DNA of 64,000 nucleotides from Saccopteryx bilineata (GCF_036850765.1 NC_089490.1:133080522-133144521), one strand, 5' to 3'; positions 11,522-24,402 are shown, numbered from the stretch's first letter. Program-made: numbers and translations. Notes: generated from the sequence alone by a model not told the origin.

Positions 11522-11916
11522 TTTTTTTTTTTTGTATTTTTCTGAAGCTGGAAACGGGGAGAGACAGTCAGACAGACTCCCGCATGCGCCCGACCGGGAT
11601 CCACCCGGCACGCCCACCAGGGGCGACGCTCTGCCCACCAGGGGGCGATGCTCTGCCCCTCCGGGGAGTCGCTCTGCCGCGACCAGAGCCACTCTAGCGC
11701 CTGGGGCAGAGGCCAAGGAGCCATCCCCAGCGCCCGGGCCATCTTTGCTCCAATGGAGCCTCAGCTGCGGGAGGGGAAGAGAAAGACAGAGAGGAAGGAG
11801 GGGGTGGGGTGGAGAAGCAAATGGGCGCTTCTCCTATGTGCCCTGGCCAGGAATTGAACCCGGGTCCCCCGCATGCCAGGCCGACGCTCTACCGCTGAGC
11901 CAACCAGCCAGGGCCG
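11522..11916 (-). mobile_element. SINE family B (Ves type), with internal duplication
   Basis: A complete minus-strand copy with a clean tail GTATTTTTCTGAAGCTGG and head complement. The target-site duplication GGATTTGATTCTCTTT lies at about 11,506-11,521 and 11,917-11,932. The body holds two adjacent CACCAGGGG(G)CGATGCTCTGCC-like blocks (about 11,616-11,665), the duplicated form. The high CpG content retained suggests a young insertion. Confidence 0.95.
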
Positions 11917-12917
11917 GGATTTGATTCTCTTTAAGAAGCTCTTCCATTCCCATCTTTAAATGAGAGAAATGCTTCAAGTTTTTCTAATTGGTATCACCTT
12001 AAAACATATGCTTCCCTGCCTTTGGCCCCAGCCAGACAGGGGTTTTGAGTATGAGGTCCAATTATGAAGATTTCCAATCTTAATCAGCACAATGAAAGCC
12101 TCCAGTCAAGATATAAGGTCTCTTTGCTTCATGGGAAGAGAGGGGGTCTGGCTTAGAAACTTCTGGAATAGGCTCAGGTTCTGCGCTAAACCTAAGTACC
12201 TGGAACCAAAGCTGAAAGAGCAGATTGGTGAGTTTGCATGATTTTTGTCTGTTGTGCCAAGCTGTGATGCTGGAACACTGGATGGGAATGTTCAAAGGCA
12301 TGGCTGGCTTCTCCCACCCCTGTCTGTGAAGGGTCATCACCAGTAGATTGCCCAACAGGCCCGGGGGCCAGTGGTCCATTGGCTCTGGATGCTGGCCTTT
12401 CCTGCCAGTGGAACTTGTATCTGCATGAACTGGAATTCTGTGATGTGATTCTGAGGACTAGGAGGAGTAAGTGGAAGGCCAATTGTTTCATGACCTATTT
12501 TGTCTGTAAGACATCTCGGTTTCCTTAGTCATTTTTCCCCTAGTAGGAAAGTAAACATGACGCCTCAATGAAATGGGTCCTGAAGAAGCCACAGCCTACC
12601 CTTTTCTGAGTTTTACAGAGCTCAGTGGGAACCAGCTGGGCAAAAGGTGTCAGGAAAAAACCATCAGGTCCATTGTGCTAAGCGGTGGGACTGACTCTCA
12701 GCTGTTGGTCAGAGGTGATGACCTTGAGAAATACTTCTTGAGAGCTCCCTGGTTTCTGAAGCCAAAGCTGGCTGCATGGCATAGGGTCCCAGGGAAGGCC
12801 AGAGAACCTTGGCCTAGAGCAGGAAGCCCAACCCAGGGCCAAGGAGTGAAGGGAAGGATCTCCTTTCGAACTGAGAATCAACAGTCCTAGCCTCTGAAAC
12901 ATTCACCTGCAGAGGGC

Positions 12918-12932
12918 GGGGGGGGGGGGGGG
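12918..12932 (+). repeat. Poly-G run
   Basis: Fifteen consecutive G's. Such tracts can form G-quadruplex structures and are prone to length change. Confidence 0.95.
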
Positions 12933-13141
12933 CTGGTGCCTCCCTGGGGTTTGGGAGTTCTTGACCCCTTTTTATATTTCGCTGTGGCTCCCCTTGGCAG
13001 TCCAGGGGGTGCTGTGAATCAATAATACCACTGGGGCTTGTCTATATTTGAAATGGAAGGAAATGCTGAATTTCTGTGAGGGGCCAGTGAAAGTAAAGAC
13101 CTAATGGTGATGGTGACTCAGCCCTGGCCCTGGCCCTTCCG

Positions 13142-13164
13142 CCCCCCCCCCCCCACACACACAC
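13142..13164 (+). repeat. Poly-C run with short (AC)n
   Basis: A C13 tract followed by alternating AC. It lies about 210 bp from the G15 run and is complementary to it. Confidence 0.9.
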
Positions 13165-14634
13165 AGGAAGGGCCCCCAGGGACCCGCTCTGTTCCTTCCC
13201 TTCTGCTCACCATCGTCACCACCTTTGTTCTCTCTCCTGCCTCTTCACTCCCACCCACTCTTCTCTTGTTCTTTCCTCCTTTTCTTTTTCCTTTGCTCTC
13301 ATTTTAGGTCTGTCCTTTTCTCTGTCTCTCTTTCCCCTCCACGCCTGTCCTCCCCTCCCTAAGTTATCGAGGACTTGTGCGGGAGCCGCTGCCAGCGTGT
13401 TTGTGGATAACTTTGTCTCAGCTGTTCTGTTGCTCTCAATGCCTCATTTGTTTGCTCCTGTGAAGGAAAAAAAACAAAAAACTTTTCCAACCTATGAGTT
13501 CAGTTGTCTCCCTAGGGATTCTTGTTTGAATCTTTGCTGTAATTTTTTCCCCCCTATGATACTTCCAAAGAAATAATTGCCTTATCGTTAACAAACAGAA
13601 CCTGGCTCTTATCACCCCATACCCCAGAGCCTTGGTGCAAAAGTTGGGCCGTGCCAAGTGCATGCATTAACCTGATACGCAAAACCCCTTTTCAAAGCTG
13701 GTCCTTGGAGAACGCTCATTGAGGGCGTTTTTGTCGAGAGGTGGCACAGTGAAAGCACTTCTTACAGCACTGGGTGCCAAAAGAGATTGGCTGGCGTTTA
13801 CACCCCTGTTACAACAAAAAGGTGTATTTCTCTGGGAGGAACATTTTCAGATTGTTCTAATTGTCACTGGCAATGAGCAGTGCTCGGAACTTGAGTCTTC
13901 AGTGGCTTCACTGGGGTTTTAAAGCATCCCTTGGCACAAGAGAGAGACGATTTTGGTTCTGTGGGTGAGCTGTGCCCCGTAAAAGCAAACTTATCATGAA
14001 AAGCACCAGGCCTAGCTGCCCTCTTCACCCTGTGCAAGTCTGGGACATAACTCGCACCCCGGGCTGCACGTGTGGTATGGATTCCATGTTTGTTTGTGAA
14101 GCCATGGTGGTCTCCCCTGAGAGCTCATTTGTATCTCATGACAGTCTCAGCTCCTACCTGTTCAGGCTGTATCTTCTGAAAAGCAAAGTGCTTCCTTTGG
14201 AACCTGGATAGGTTGTGGTATGTTCTCACTGAAATCAATGGTGTCATGTTTAGAAAAGCTGAGTGTGAGGCTGACCTCTTTCCATTCCAATCTAGTGTTG
14301 GAGCAGCATAACTTCTGGTGTCTTTTGGATCTTTTCACAAAAGCGGTGCAAGAGGTACCTGGGAACATGCTCGCTTTGGGGTCAACTTGGATTGTCATCC
14401 TTTCACAAATGTTTTCCCATTTGTGCCTTCTTTGTTAAATAAAATAAATAGGAAAAACCCACAGCAAAACACACAAAAAAAGATATATGATGTTGCATTT
14501 GACATCAGATACTGAAAGGGAGTCTCAGAAAGATCCTTGAGGAAGCTTTTGTTTGGGGTGGGAGAAATCTTTCTCCTAAGAGTTTCCCAGCATTCCTTCA
14601 AGACATCTGGTTCTCTCATTTTCTCTCCAACTTC

Positions 14635-14639
14635 TTTTT

Positions 14640-14690
<51 letters not shown>

Positions 14691-14706
14691 CTTTCTTTCT
14701 TCCTTT
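14635..14706 (+). repeat. (CTTT)n microsatellite
   Basis: About 16 near-perfect CTTT tetranucleotides with one CTCTTT interruption near 14,690. The opposite strand reads as a Lys/Glu/Arg-rich open frame, an artefact of the repeat. Confidence 0.97.
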
Positions 14707-15604
14707 CGTTCTGTCCATGACTGTCATTATTTTTATTTTTAACCATTTAACCAAATGTGCTAAATGGCAATCCCACATGACATCTTGTCTAAAACTTATT
14801 TGACCTCAGAAGCAATGACCTTAACCAATTTTTACTGGCAAGTGTCTTGACTTTATTACTCAGGAGACAGTTTATTTTTGTTCCTTAAAGAGAGTGAGCT
14901 TTTCTTAAGATCAAAGAAAAAAAAAAAAGAGTGAGGAGGTTATACCCACCCATCTCTAAGCTGGAGCAAGATTTTTCTCCTTCCCATCCTGCTTTATTAT
15001 TATTCTCAGTGTTCTTATAAAAGCATAAACAAACAAGGTGAAGTCTCACCCATACCTCCTGTGGCCACATTTCTCTCTTACAGCATTTGGGAGCCCTCTG
15101 TTTGCACTTGGAAATTGGGTTGCTGAGTTGAAACACTGTCTAATGGTACCATTATATTATCCCTCTCCAAAGTATAAATAGAAGCCAAAGAGATTAAATA
15201 CAAAGAAAATAAAAATAAAAGGAAGCAGACTGGGTTGATCAGCTCTCTGATTTAGTAGACATAGGTCTAAGTTAGAACACTTAACTTAGCGGCTGTCTCC
15301 TGCTACTGCTAGTCCAGACCACCAAAACCAAATATAAGTAGGCAAAATGGTATGCAATTTGCAAAGACTTGGGAAAGAACATAGACTTGGGAAAGCTCTA
15401 CCCAGGGGCATCAAGGAGTGAGACATATGAGAAAAATAAGGCTGAGCCCACCCTCCCTACACTTCTGGCATCATAAATCTCAAAGAACTGCAAACTATTG
15501 AGAGAAAAGAACATTTAAGCAGAAGCATCCTACCTGGAAATGGAGTAATTCCCTTCTAGGTTATTTTGGTAGTATGCTGTAAAGAATATTAAGGCACTGA
15601 TGAA
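14707..15604. other. Unassigned non-coding stretch
   Basis: Nothing recognised beyond A-rich runs. Confidence 0.4.
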
Positions 15605-15619
15605 GAACACATCTTCTGG

Positions 15620-16005
15620 CCCTGGCCGGTTGGCTCAGCGGTAGAGCGTCAGCCTGGCGTGCTGGGGACCCGGGTTCGATTCCTGGCCAGGGCACATAGG
15701 AGAAGCGCCCATTTGCTTCTCTACCCCCCCCCTCCTTCCTCTCTCTCTCTTCCCCTCCCGCAGCCGAGGCTCCATTGGAGCAAAGATGGCCTCTGCCCCA
15801 GGCGCTAGAGTGGCTCTGGTCCGGCAGAGCGACGCCCCGGAGGGGCAGAGCATCGCCCCCTGGTGGGCAGAGCATCGCCCCCTAGTGGGCGTGCCAGGTG
15901 GATCCCGGTCGGGAGTATGCGGGAGTCTGTCTGTCTCTCCCCATTTCCAGCTTTAGAAAAATACCAAAAAAAAGGAAAAGAAAAAAAAAAGAAAAAAAGA
16001 AAAAT
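15620..16005 (+). mobile_element. SINE family B (Ves type), with internal deletion
   Basis: A plus-strand copy opening CCTGGCCGGTTGGCTCAGCG (A box) and GGGTTCGATTCCTGG (B box). It has the TCCATTGGAGCAAAGATGG body and a long degenerate A-rich tail. The perfect 15-bp target-site duplication GAACACATCTTCTGG lies at 15,605-15,619 and 16,006-16,020. Relative to the other copies it lacks about 25 bp right after AAAGATGGCC (near 15,790). It carries the duplicated ATCGCCCCCTGGTGGGCAGA block. Confidence 0.96.
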
Positions 16006-16020
16006 GAACACATCTTCTGG

Positions 16021-18814
16021 CGGGGGCACCTAGTGGAGCTTTAGGTGGTTTGGGGAAATTAGGAACTGATACCTAGTGTCATCTGGCACCCACCCACAGC
16101 TGCTGCTCTCAGGGTCTCTTCTTTCTTGAAGGACTCAGAGTGGTCCAGGTTTTGCCACATGTCAGGACATTTGATGATGGTTGGCCAAGAACTTGAGCAA
16201 AGCACTGGAGGTTTGCAAAGTATTTCATTGGTATATGAGGCTAAGGATAAAGTCACCCTTACAGATGTTGTTTCAAGTTTGGATTGCTAGAGCATCAATA
16301 AATACCATTTGCAATACGAATGACTACCTTTAGCAATGGGAACTTCTGCTGTGTTTCCTGTGCCATGCCATCCCACCCCAATGCCATAACTTTCACACTA
16401 CCTCAACTTATTGAAAGCAAGTAAATGTTGTTGATTCACTTAATCAATCAAACATTCTTTCAACTTATAAATGCACAATGAACACCAAGAGCATCCAGCA
16501 CCAGAGTACTGCTATGAGGGGCGGTGAGGAGGACTTTTGGTTTAAGGTGGAAGGGGGTGAACGTGGGTCTGGGGGAAGGTGAGCATTTATACATTCTTGA
16601 TTTTTATCTAGGCTTAGCTCTGTTTCTAAGAATGCTGAAAACACATTGCATGTCTCTGGGGCTCAAACTAAGCCATCAGTTCTAAAAGTCATGTTGATAT
16701 TGTTGCTAGGTTGTTTTTTCTTCTGTAGTCACTATTATTTTCTTGGTTTACTCATCACAAAACAGAGATCACGGCACCATGACCTTTTCCTGGTGGAATG
16801 ACTGCTGAAGAAGTCACATGGCCAAGTTTGTATCAGGGGTCCACATTTGTTTCCTCCACTCTTTTAATCAGAATGCTCATTTAATTCTATTCCAGCACCT
16901 GTTCAGTAATTAACACCCTACGATTTGCATCTTACCCTGACATTTGCTATCTTTCCAATTAGTTTTTATATCAGTATAATTAGGTAGGGTTATTACAGTG
17001 CATCAAGCAGGGTCATGGTTATTCCCAAGCCTTTAAGCACTTTCCCAGATTTGTTTAGGGAAGCCACTAAGGGCAAATGGTTGATTAGGATCACTGTTTT
17101 TCTTCTTCATTCAGATCAGGAGAAAACTGTTTCCCCATGTGGTTCATGAAAGATCAGGGAAATATGTCAACCTCTAAGAATTAGTATTATGTAGTTCATG
17201 ACTTTTGGGCAAATTTACAGAGGATTATAAATAAGGTTCATAAGGTGGGTGTACTGTGGACATTTTCTGTGCAGGGGCCAAGGCAGGATTCTCAGTCACT
17301 TGCTTTAGGTTCTCAGTATCAAGGACAAAGGGAAAACATTCAGGGAAACTGAAACCTTCCAAGTCAACTTTTCAGTATGTGTGCATGTGTGAGAGAAAGG
17401 AAAGGGAAAGTGTTTACTAATGGACAAGGGGTTAAAGAAAAGACAATTTCCAAATTCAACCAGTATCTGTTCTTAAGCTTAAGCTTGGTTTTATAATTTT
17501 TCCTCACATTGGGAGGATGTGATGAAAGAAAAACCAAAAATCTCTACCAAAAAAAGGAAAAAAGAGGTACATTCTGAAGGCAGAGGCTTTGCTGGATCCA
17601 TTAGTGTATCTATTATATCCTCAGTACTTGGAACGGTGCCTGGATAGATGAGCCATAAGCTGGGCTGGAGGGGATTGCTGCCTGTCATTAATGGGATGTC
17701 CAGAGTAGGAATGAATCTTGACATGTTAAGATTGCAAGTATATGCCACTCGATAATATATTACATTATTATACTACATATTATTATAATCTAATGTGTAT
17801 ATAGTGTTTCTTCATATATGCCTAGGTCAAATTCATAGAGTATTCTCATAAATGTATTATACATGTATAGGTCATGTATATTATAAATATTAATGTTTAG
17901 GTCAAATTCCACGATGCCCAGTACTAAAGCCCTAAAATTTACAGAGTTGGTAATAGTTGGAAACAAATGAGGACTTTGAAATCTCCCAGAAGAGTTGAGG
18001 TTTTGGTGGTCCCGGCATTGTTTGTAATGGTATCTGACTTCCCTGCTGAATTGGTAAGATGACCAAGCAATATCTCGATGGTGCATCTGATACCGTTGTT
18101 GAAGAAACAATACCATGATTGATAGGGGAGGTAGTAATGCCAGCGTCCTCTGGGAGAGAATTTTACACTGTCTGATTTCATATCAACAATATTTTCTTTT
18201 ACCTGGGATACAAAATTGCACGGAGACATCTTGTTGTGGTTGGCCTTGATTTTTTTAATAGTGAGGAGAGATGTGATTCTAAGTAGAGTGTATTAGAAAA
18301 CCAGGGAATTGGAATAATCATAACTGGAACATACCTATTTACAATTTGGGCATGTTTGGAATGAAAAATTCCAAGTACTGAATTGGGATTTCTGAATGCT
18401 TCTGCCTTAAGAAGGAGAGGAGAGAAAGTCAGATGGGGGACGTGGGGGGACAGATGGTGAGAATTGGGAAAGGAATCATGTGACATTTTAGCTGCTGCTT
18501 TTGCACCAGCTTGATATTTTCTTCTCAACATGTTGACATCTAGTAGTCGCTCGGCTAATATCACTTAAAGGAATGATGGGACCTATTATTTAAGTCAGGA
18601 GGAACCAAATGGTACAAGTTGAGTGGGAAAAGAAGAAATGAGTGTGGGAAAGAACAATCCGGTTTCCGGAAGGAAAATGGGGAAAAAGACAGCTGTTTTA
18701 CCATTGGCTGTAACTGGAATGATAAAAATGGGGACGTCATTGTCATCAGTTTGTGCACATGTCTTTTTTAACTGGGACTGTATGTTTCAGTGTGAAGTGT
18801 TTGCTCACACGTCC
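16021..18814. other. Unassigned non-coding stretch
   Basis: Mostly unassigned. Near 17,600-17,665 a CAGTACTTGGAACGGTGCCT segment looks like an L2 3' end. 17,745-17,910 is very AT-rich, with two GGTCAAATTC words about 75 bp apart. 16,860-17,060 has homeodomain- and octamer-like words (ATTTGCAT, CAATTAG) but no other support for function. Confidence 0.4.
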
Positions 18815-19060
18815 TTTTGGTCTCTGCTTAAATGTTACCTCGGTGAAGCAGCTCGTGCCCAAAGCTCACAGTTTTAAGCCCTTTCTCTACTTGATTTTTC
18901 TCATCATACTTTTCTCCAATTAACATGCTATATATTTTACTCATTTATTTGTTGATTGTCTCTATTGCCCTCTCTGGCAGTTTATCCCCAATATCTAGAA
19001 ACAAGCCTAAAACATCATAGGTATCAATGAATTTTGTTTGATGAATGACTACCAGAAGAC
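18815..19060 (+). mobile_element. LINE-2 3' end
   Basis: The typical L2 3' order is visible: CTTAAATGTTACCTCGGTGA, then TATTTTACTCATTTATTTGT, then TATCCCCAATATCTAG and a terminal GAATTTTGTTTGATGAATGA. An old, truncated copy. Confidence 0.65.
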
Positions 19061-19422
19061 CTACATCATGGAAAATGCTGTTTAATGTTTCTCAGAGAAT
19101 GTCAGAAGTGTTGGGGACACTCTGAGTGGACACACTACACACTGATCAAGGAGACAGGGACAATTCCCCACCACTAGCAGCTGTTTGAAATCGGGCAAAC
19201 ACCACAAATAAGGAAATGTCTCCAACTTAGAGCATACATGTTTAAGTCCAGAATAAAAACTGTAACTGTGCCCATTAAAGGAAGATTTAAGAACCCTATG
19301 TGCCCATCCAGGCTCACGCTTCATCTTTGTCTTAAAAGACTTCACCTCAGAGTGCAAACACACTGACAGAAATGAAAGGGCTAATTTAAAACACTAGATT
19401 CCCACTCTAAGAAGAAAGCAAG

Positions 19423-19624
19423 TCTGACCTGTGGTGGCGCAGTGGATCAAGTGGTGACCTGGAACGCTGAGGTTGCCAGTTCAAAACCCTGGGCTTGCCC
19501 GGTCAAGGTATATATGGGAGTTGATGCTTCCTGCTCCTCCCCCCTTTCTCACTCACTCTCTCTCTCTCTCTCTCTCTGTCTCTTTTCTCTAAAATGAATA
19601 AATGAGTAAAAATAATTTAAAAAA
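19423..19624 (+). mobile_element. SINE family A
   Basis: A complete plus-strand copy with head TGACCTGTGGTGGCGCAGTG, tail marker ATATGGGAGTTGATGCTTCC, a (CT)n tract and an A-rich end. The perfect 14-bp target-site duplication AAGAAGAAAGCAAG lies at 19,409-19,422 and 19,625-19,638. Confidence 0.94.
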
Positions 19625-19638
19625 AAGAAGAAAGCAAG

Positions 19639-21349
19639 AGTGAGAATAAGAGTGAGAGGGACAGGCTGAGAATGCATCAGGAATCACAGGGTTTTCAGTA
19701 TGGGGTTAAGGCAAATTTCTTAATTTGAAGTTAGTTATTTTTATTGCAATTTTTTTGTATTGTATTCCTTTAAACCACTATTTTTATATACATGAAAACT
19801 CATTCATCCTTAATGTTCCTAATACCAGTAAATATGATATGAAGTTTACACACATGTACTTATATAATACAGCAGGGGCAGCCTTTCATAGAAAATCCGT
19901 CCGACACATCTGACCTGTGGTTTCCTTTCCTCTTCCCCCTTTCCCTCACCCTTACCCTTTCTACCCCACCTTTTGGCTTTAAGGACCAAAATAAAATCTT
20001 GTTCCTTTGAAATCTATGACACCAGGTCTCCGGGAAAATGATATGCTTGCAAAGAAGTGGGAGAAGTAGAAAAATAAACAGGGTGTAATTTTTCTGCTCT
20101 GCCTTGGGCTAGGAGCAGACGGATGGGCCCTCCTAAAAATGACAAGGTTTCATCCCCATCCTGGCTTCCTTCAAGACCTTCTTTGTACAGTGGCCAAAGG
20201 GAGGTGGGAAAGGGTTAAGTTCTGGAGGAGAAGCTCCGAGAGGGGACGCTGGTGGAGACACCAGTTTTTTATTGACACTATGCCCTTTTAGGCTGTACCA
20301 GTGTCCCAGAAATTTGATAATATGTTGGTTAAAAAACAAAGTCCAAATAAATGTTATTGTTCTCTAAGAATGCTGAGGAGGTAGAACCACACCCGGAAGG
20401 GGGCTGCCGAGCCATAGGGAAATGTGGGCCCTGTCCTGTCCAGGTGCATTTCTGGCTCCTGGGCAGGGCCCATGCAGGTCAGGGCACCATCCCAGTACTT
20501 ATGTGCCCGTTGGTGGGAGACCTTCTGGGAAGTGGATTGCTGCTTGTCCTGCTGTGTCACTGCCTTTGGCCCCCATGTGTGGTTACAGTATCGCACTCAG
20601 GCAATATCTACTTCTTTGTATTGAGTGATTGGCAAACTTGAAGAGTTGAGGCGGGGAGGAAAAGAAGTGATCTTGAGACAAATGTTTGTTGGTAATACAA
20701 TAAGTGCGGACAGTATTTTGAGACATTCAAAATGGAATGGAAAGAGAGGGAACCTGGGGTTTGTTTCCCCGCAAAGAAAATGTAAAATGAAACTGTTTCT
20801 TCTCTTATTCCTCCTCCTCTTTCTGTTTTTTTTTTCTTTTCCTTTTATCAGAATAAGTTGGTTGTTTCATAAACACAACCTAAAATATCAGAAATCAGAG
20901 CTTGTGCAAGTGAGAGCCAGATGAGCAAAATAATCAACATAAACATTATTACTAACTATCTGAGATTGCCTTGGGAACCAGCCACAGTTAGGAGGGTGCA
21001 AGTCCAGTTGCTTTTGCAGATGTCGTGGGCCTTCCTCCCTGTTTCCGGAGGGCCAGAACCGAACTGGTGCTTGCTTCCAGTCCACAGCAGCGGGGAGAAA
21101 CCTGTGCGCTTCTGCTCCAATCCGAAGGTACAGGTTACCTTAGAGACACATATGCACACATATATTTTATACAAACATGCACATGTATGCACACACGTTC
21201 ACACACAAATACATATACACGTGTATGCGTAATACAGAGTTAACACACTTATATCATGTTGGTGATCCTGTGTTACGGACTTGCTTAGGACACGCAGGTC
21301 AATGTCTGCACATCAGTGACCACTGTAGGCCGCACATTTCAGCGATCTA
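19639..21349. other. Unassigned stretch at the start of a repeat-poor region
   Basis: No transposon is recognised. A CA/TA-rich low-complexity stretch lies at about 21,145-21,235. Confidence 0.45.
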
Positions 21350-21690
21350 TTCAGGAAGGCGCCCTGAAGAGCAGACAACAGGAGCCCATCCTCCGGGTCT
21401 GCTGCCTCCACACAGGCCTCTGGGAATATTCTCGGCAGCGGCGCTTCGTGCCCCTCGAGCCAGGCGAGGCTTTCCAAGATGTCATAAATAAATAAATAAC
21501 ATTTGTCGTTGTTTATAAATCAATTAATTGGGAAGTTGCAAGGTCAGGCACAATATTTGGCGTCTTCCGAGGCGGCTCCAGGCTGCAGCGGGCGGGCGGG
21601 CGCGGCGGCAGCTGTCGGGGGTGCTGCGCGGTGCTCAGCTGCGCGCCGCGTTGCTCCGCCTGGGGACGGTGACCGCTTGATTAGTCGCTA
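21350..21690. promoter_or_regulatory. Small CpG-dense patch, possible regulatory element
   Basis: By direct count about 20 CpG dinucleotides fall within 21,561-21,691, including GGGCGGGCGGGCGCGG and GCTGCGCGCCGCG. This is far above the surrounding DNA. A second, smaller group sits near 21,435-21,465. Between them is an AT-rich segment with ATCAATTAATTG, a homeodomain-like core. No repeat explains it: the Ves SINEs are also CpG-rich, but this sequence does not match them. No transcript structure is visible, so promoter versus enhancer cannot be decided. Confidence 0.45.
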
Positions 21691-24400
21691 CTGGGTTTTG
21701 TTCAAGGGAGAGCTCTGCATGGTTGCATTTTAACACCTTCTCTGTGAAGCAGGAGGCCAGCACAGGGTGCTAAATTCCTGTCTGTGGCTGTCTGTGAAAT
21801 AAATCTGTGTGTTGTGCCGTTCCAAGCTGTCAGCAGTGGTTCGCCCTGATGGGCCCGTGAAAGGAGTTTCCTTTCGCTCTGTGGAGCAGTGAGCAGCCAC
21901 TAGGGAGCTGTCTTTAGCTCGGATTTCAGAGTTAGCTCATTAGACCAATAACAGCAGACACTCTCTTAAACATATTCACAAAGTTATATTATGAGAAGAA
22001 GAAGAAAAAAAATAATCACCCGAGCCAGACAATGCTCATATTGGGTTTCCCCTGCCTCCTCTGTACCAGCTGAGATGGGAGCCAGGAGGGCTGCACGACC
22101 TTAGGCTCCGGTCCTTCAGGTCCACCTCCCCCAACCCCCCTCTGATGTGTGACCTAGCTCCGGGAACGGTTTATTTATAAAAGCAGGGTTTCTTCCCTCC
22201 CTGGCTAGGCAGTGCTCTCCATCCATTCTCGTTCCTGCTTGGCAGGACCTCAGCCAACAGAATCTGCAGCTGAGGGCAGCCAGGGCAATAATTATTCCAC
22301 GTTTTGGCTTCTCTCGCTGGTCATTTCAATGCATGTTTTTCCTCTTGGCTCTGGGATGTCAGCAGTTTCCTCAGATATTTATGTGAAATTCATGAAATGA
22401 AGCCAGTAACTAAATTTCTGAGTCGGGTGTTCCCCTGCAGAACAGTTTTGGCCCCTACCCTCTACTTAACTTGTTCAACTCTTCTACTTGAAGCCTTCCA
22501 AAAATTTCTCTACCTCTCAGCCCCGCCTGTGGTTGGCACACTATCAATGGACTCTGCTAGATATACCACATGGATGCCGTTTGCAAAGAATCTCGGAAAC
22601 CTTTAATTTGGGGGCGATATTTCTTAGATCACAGCTGGAAGATGTGAACCCTCTGATACGCAGTTGCCAGGGTTTGGCCGTGCTTGCGTTTTCAGTAAAG
22701 GATGGCTGCTTTGTCGATGGTTATTTCTGTGTCAAATGCTTTAAAATAACTTTAAAAATCGAATTCTTTTTCCGGATGATGGATATTAGGTTCATGCTGG
22801 CTTTACGATTCTCGCAGTTATTTATCATTATGATGTGTGACCTGATCCGTGTCTGGTAATGCTAGTTTTATGGTTACATGTAGATGTGCCTTAGAATTCC
22901 CCGGTGCGCACTTGTATAGAGCACGCTGAATATGTTCAAGCTTGGCTTTAGCACAAAGGTGATTCTCTCCTTTCTGAAAATTTAAAAAGAAAAAAATTGG
23001 GCAAAGTATATATCCAGCCATTGTTGAGCAATTCAAAGAAAAAACAAAATAACTTATTTTTCTTCCTTGATGACAAAATTGAAACTCCTTCTCCATGTGC
23101 TGGGTTTTTCTGCTGTTGTTGTTGCCCCTCTCCCCTCCCTTTTCGCTCATGGATAACTTAAAAATGGCTCAACATGAAATTTTCCATGTGTCCAAGAAAG
23201 CTCCTGGGACTTCTGAGGATATGTAGGCAGGAAACACTTCAGAATATATAAGCAATCAAAAGTTTGTTTTCAGTTTGTGAGTTAGCTGTATAAAATATGA
23301 CAAACGCTTTGGCTTTACAAAGTTGCGTACAAGTTTATACTTACATACGTGTGTTGTTGTTTTATTTTGTTTTAGCTTTTTTTTATTTTTTTTATTGGTT
23401 GATAGAAAGGGCCAAGAGTTGTTTGTTTATTCTGAGATGGACAGTTAACAGTTAAATATTTCTATATAGAGTAACTTTTTTTTTTCTGTTTAGTTACTAG
23501 GGGAACAAATAGCTAGAATAAGAAAAGCAAAGATGATAAAAGGCTGCTCATTTAATATTAGTGTCAGGATTTCAGGCAAAAGAAAAAAAATGTGAAGGCA
23601 TCATTCTTATTCTAACTGTACTTACTGCACTTTCAATAGAGGGTTTCCCCTATTAATTACAGTCAGCTCAGGGAGTATTTTGGTGGTTAACTGAGCAGGT
23701 TGATTCTTTGAATATCTCAGACCCACCCTAGTCTGCCTCTCTGTGGCACCAGCAGGCTGACTTTTGCTCTTAAACAGTAGCAGAAACATCAATTTAATGG
23801 GCATGGAACATGACCTCACCAGGTCCTTCTCAACCGAGGCTTCTCTGGGTGACAAAGGCAGAACGTGTTTCGCAGTGTTATTGGCCAAAGGCAGACTAGA
23901 AAGGCTGTGAAGGGAACTGCAGTGAGAGTAAGAGAAAGTGTGTGAACGTAGCCATTAGGCACATTGTGATTTTCCATGTACTTCTTGTGGACCGAACATG
24001 AGAAAGGCTTCCCTGTCCTTGCTATGTACTATAAATACTGCTTTGTAAAAAGTAGACCCCCACCATGTGTCACTTAAGTCCATCTTGTACGCAATTTGTG
24101 AAAACTTAATATTGACCTCGGAGATCTCCCAGGCCCTGTTGGTCATGATGATTGCATTGGAATTGGGGACACAGTCTCCCAAGTGGATTCAAATATTAGC
24201 TTCTGTGAACAGCCTAAATGTAGGACATTTAAAACTATTTCACTTGGAAACTATGCAGTGGTATCTTCTTTTTTTATTTTTAAGGAAAAAATGCTGAGAT
24301 AGTTGGTAAAATTATTTTTTTTAGGGAAACCTATGTGTCATGCTTTTCAAGTGATGCCAGGTTGGGCTTAAGTGTGGAATTGGGAGCTGCTTTCTCTGTA
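21691..24400. other. Unassigned repeat-poor stretch
   Basis: No SINE, L1 or MIR is recognised across about 2.7 kb. Composition is mixed, and several parts (about 22,390-22,860) look like unique sequence. No splice-bounded open frame is convincing. Confidence 0.45.
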
Positions 24401-24402
24401 GG

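Larger units (their letters stand above)
11933..14634. other. Unassigned non-coding stretch
   Basis: About 2.7 kb with no recognised transposon or exon. It contains a G15 run (12,918-12,932), a C13 run followed by (AC)n (13,142-13,164), and a pyrimidine-rich segment at about 13,190-13,360. Confidence 0.45.

Noticed and set aside
15620..15690. tRNA-gene-like A and B boxes (also at 895, 19,423 and 61,111)
   Set aside because: These are SINE heads: the boxes are followed by SINE bodies, A-rich tails and target-site duplications, and no tRNA cloverleaf with a proper anticodon arm is kept.
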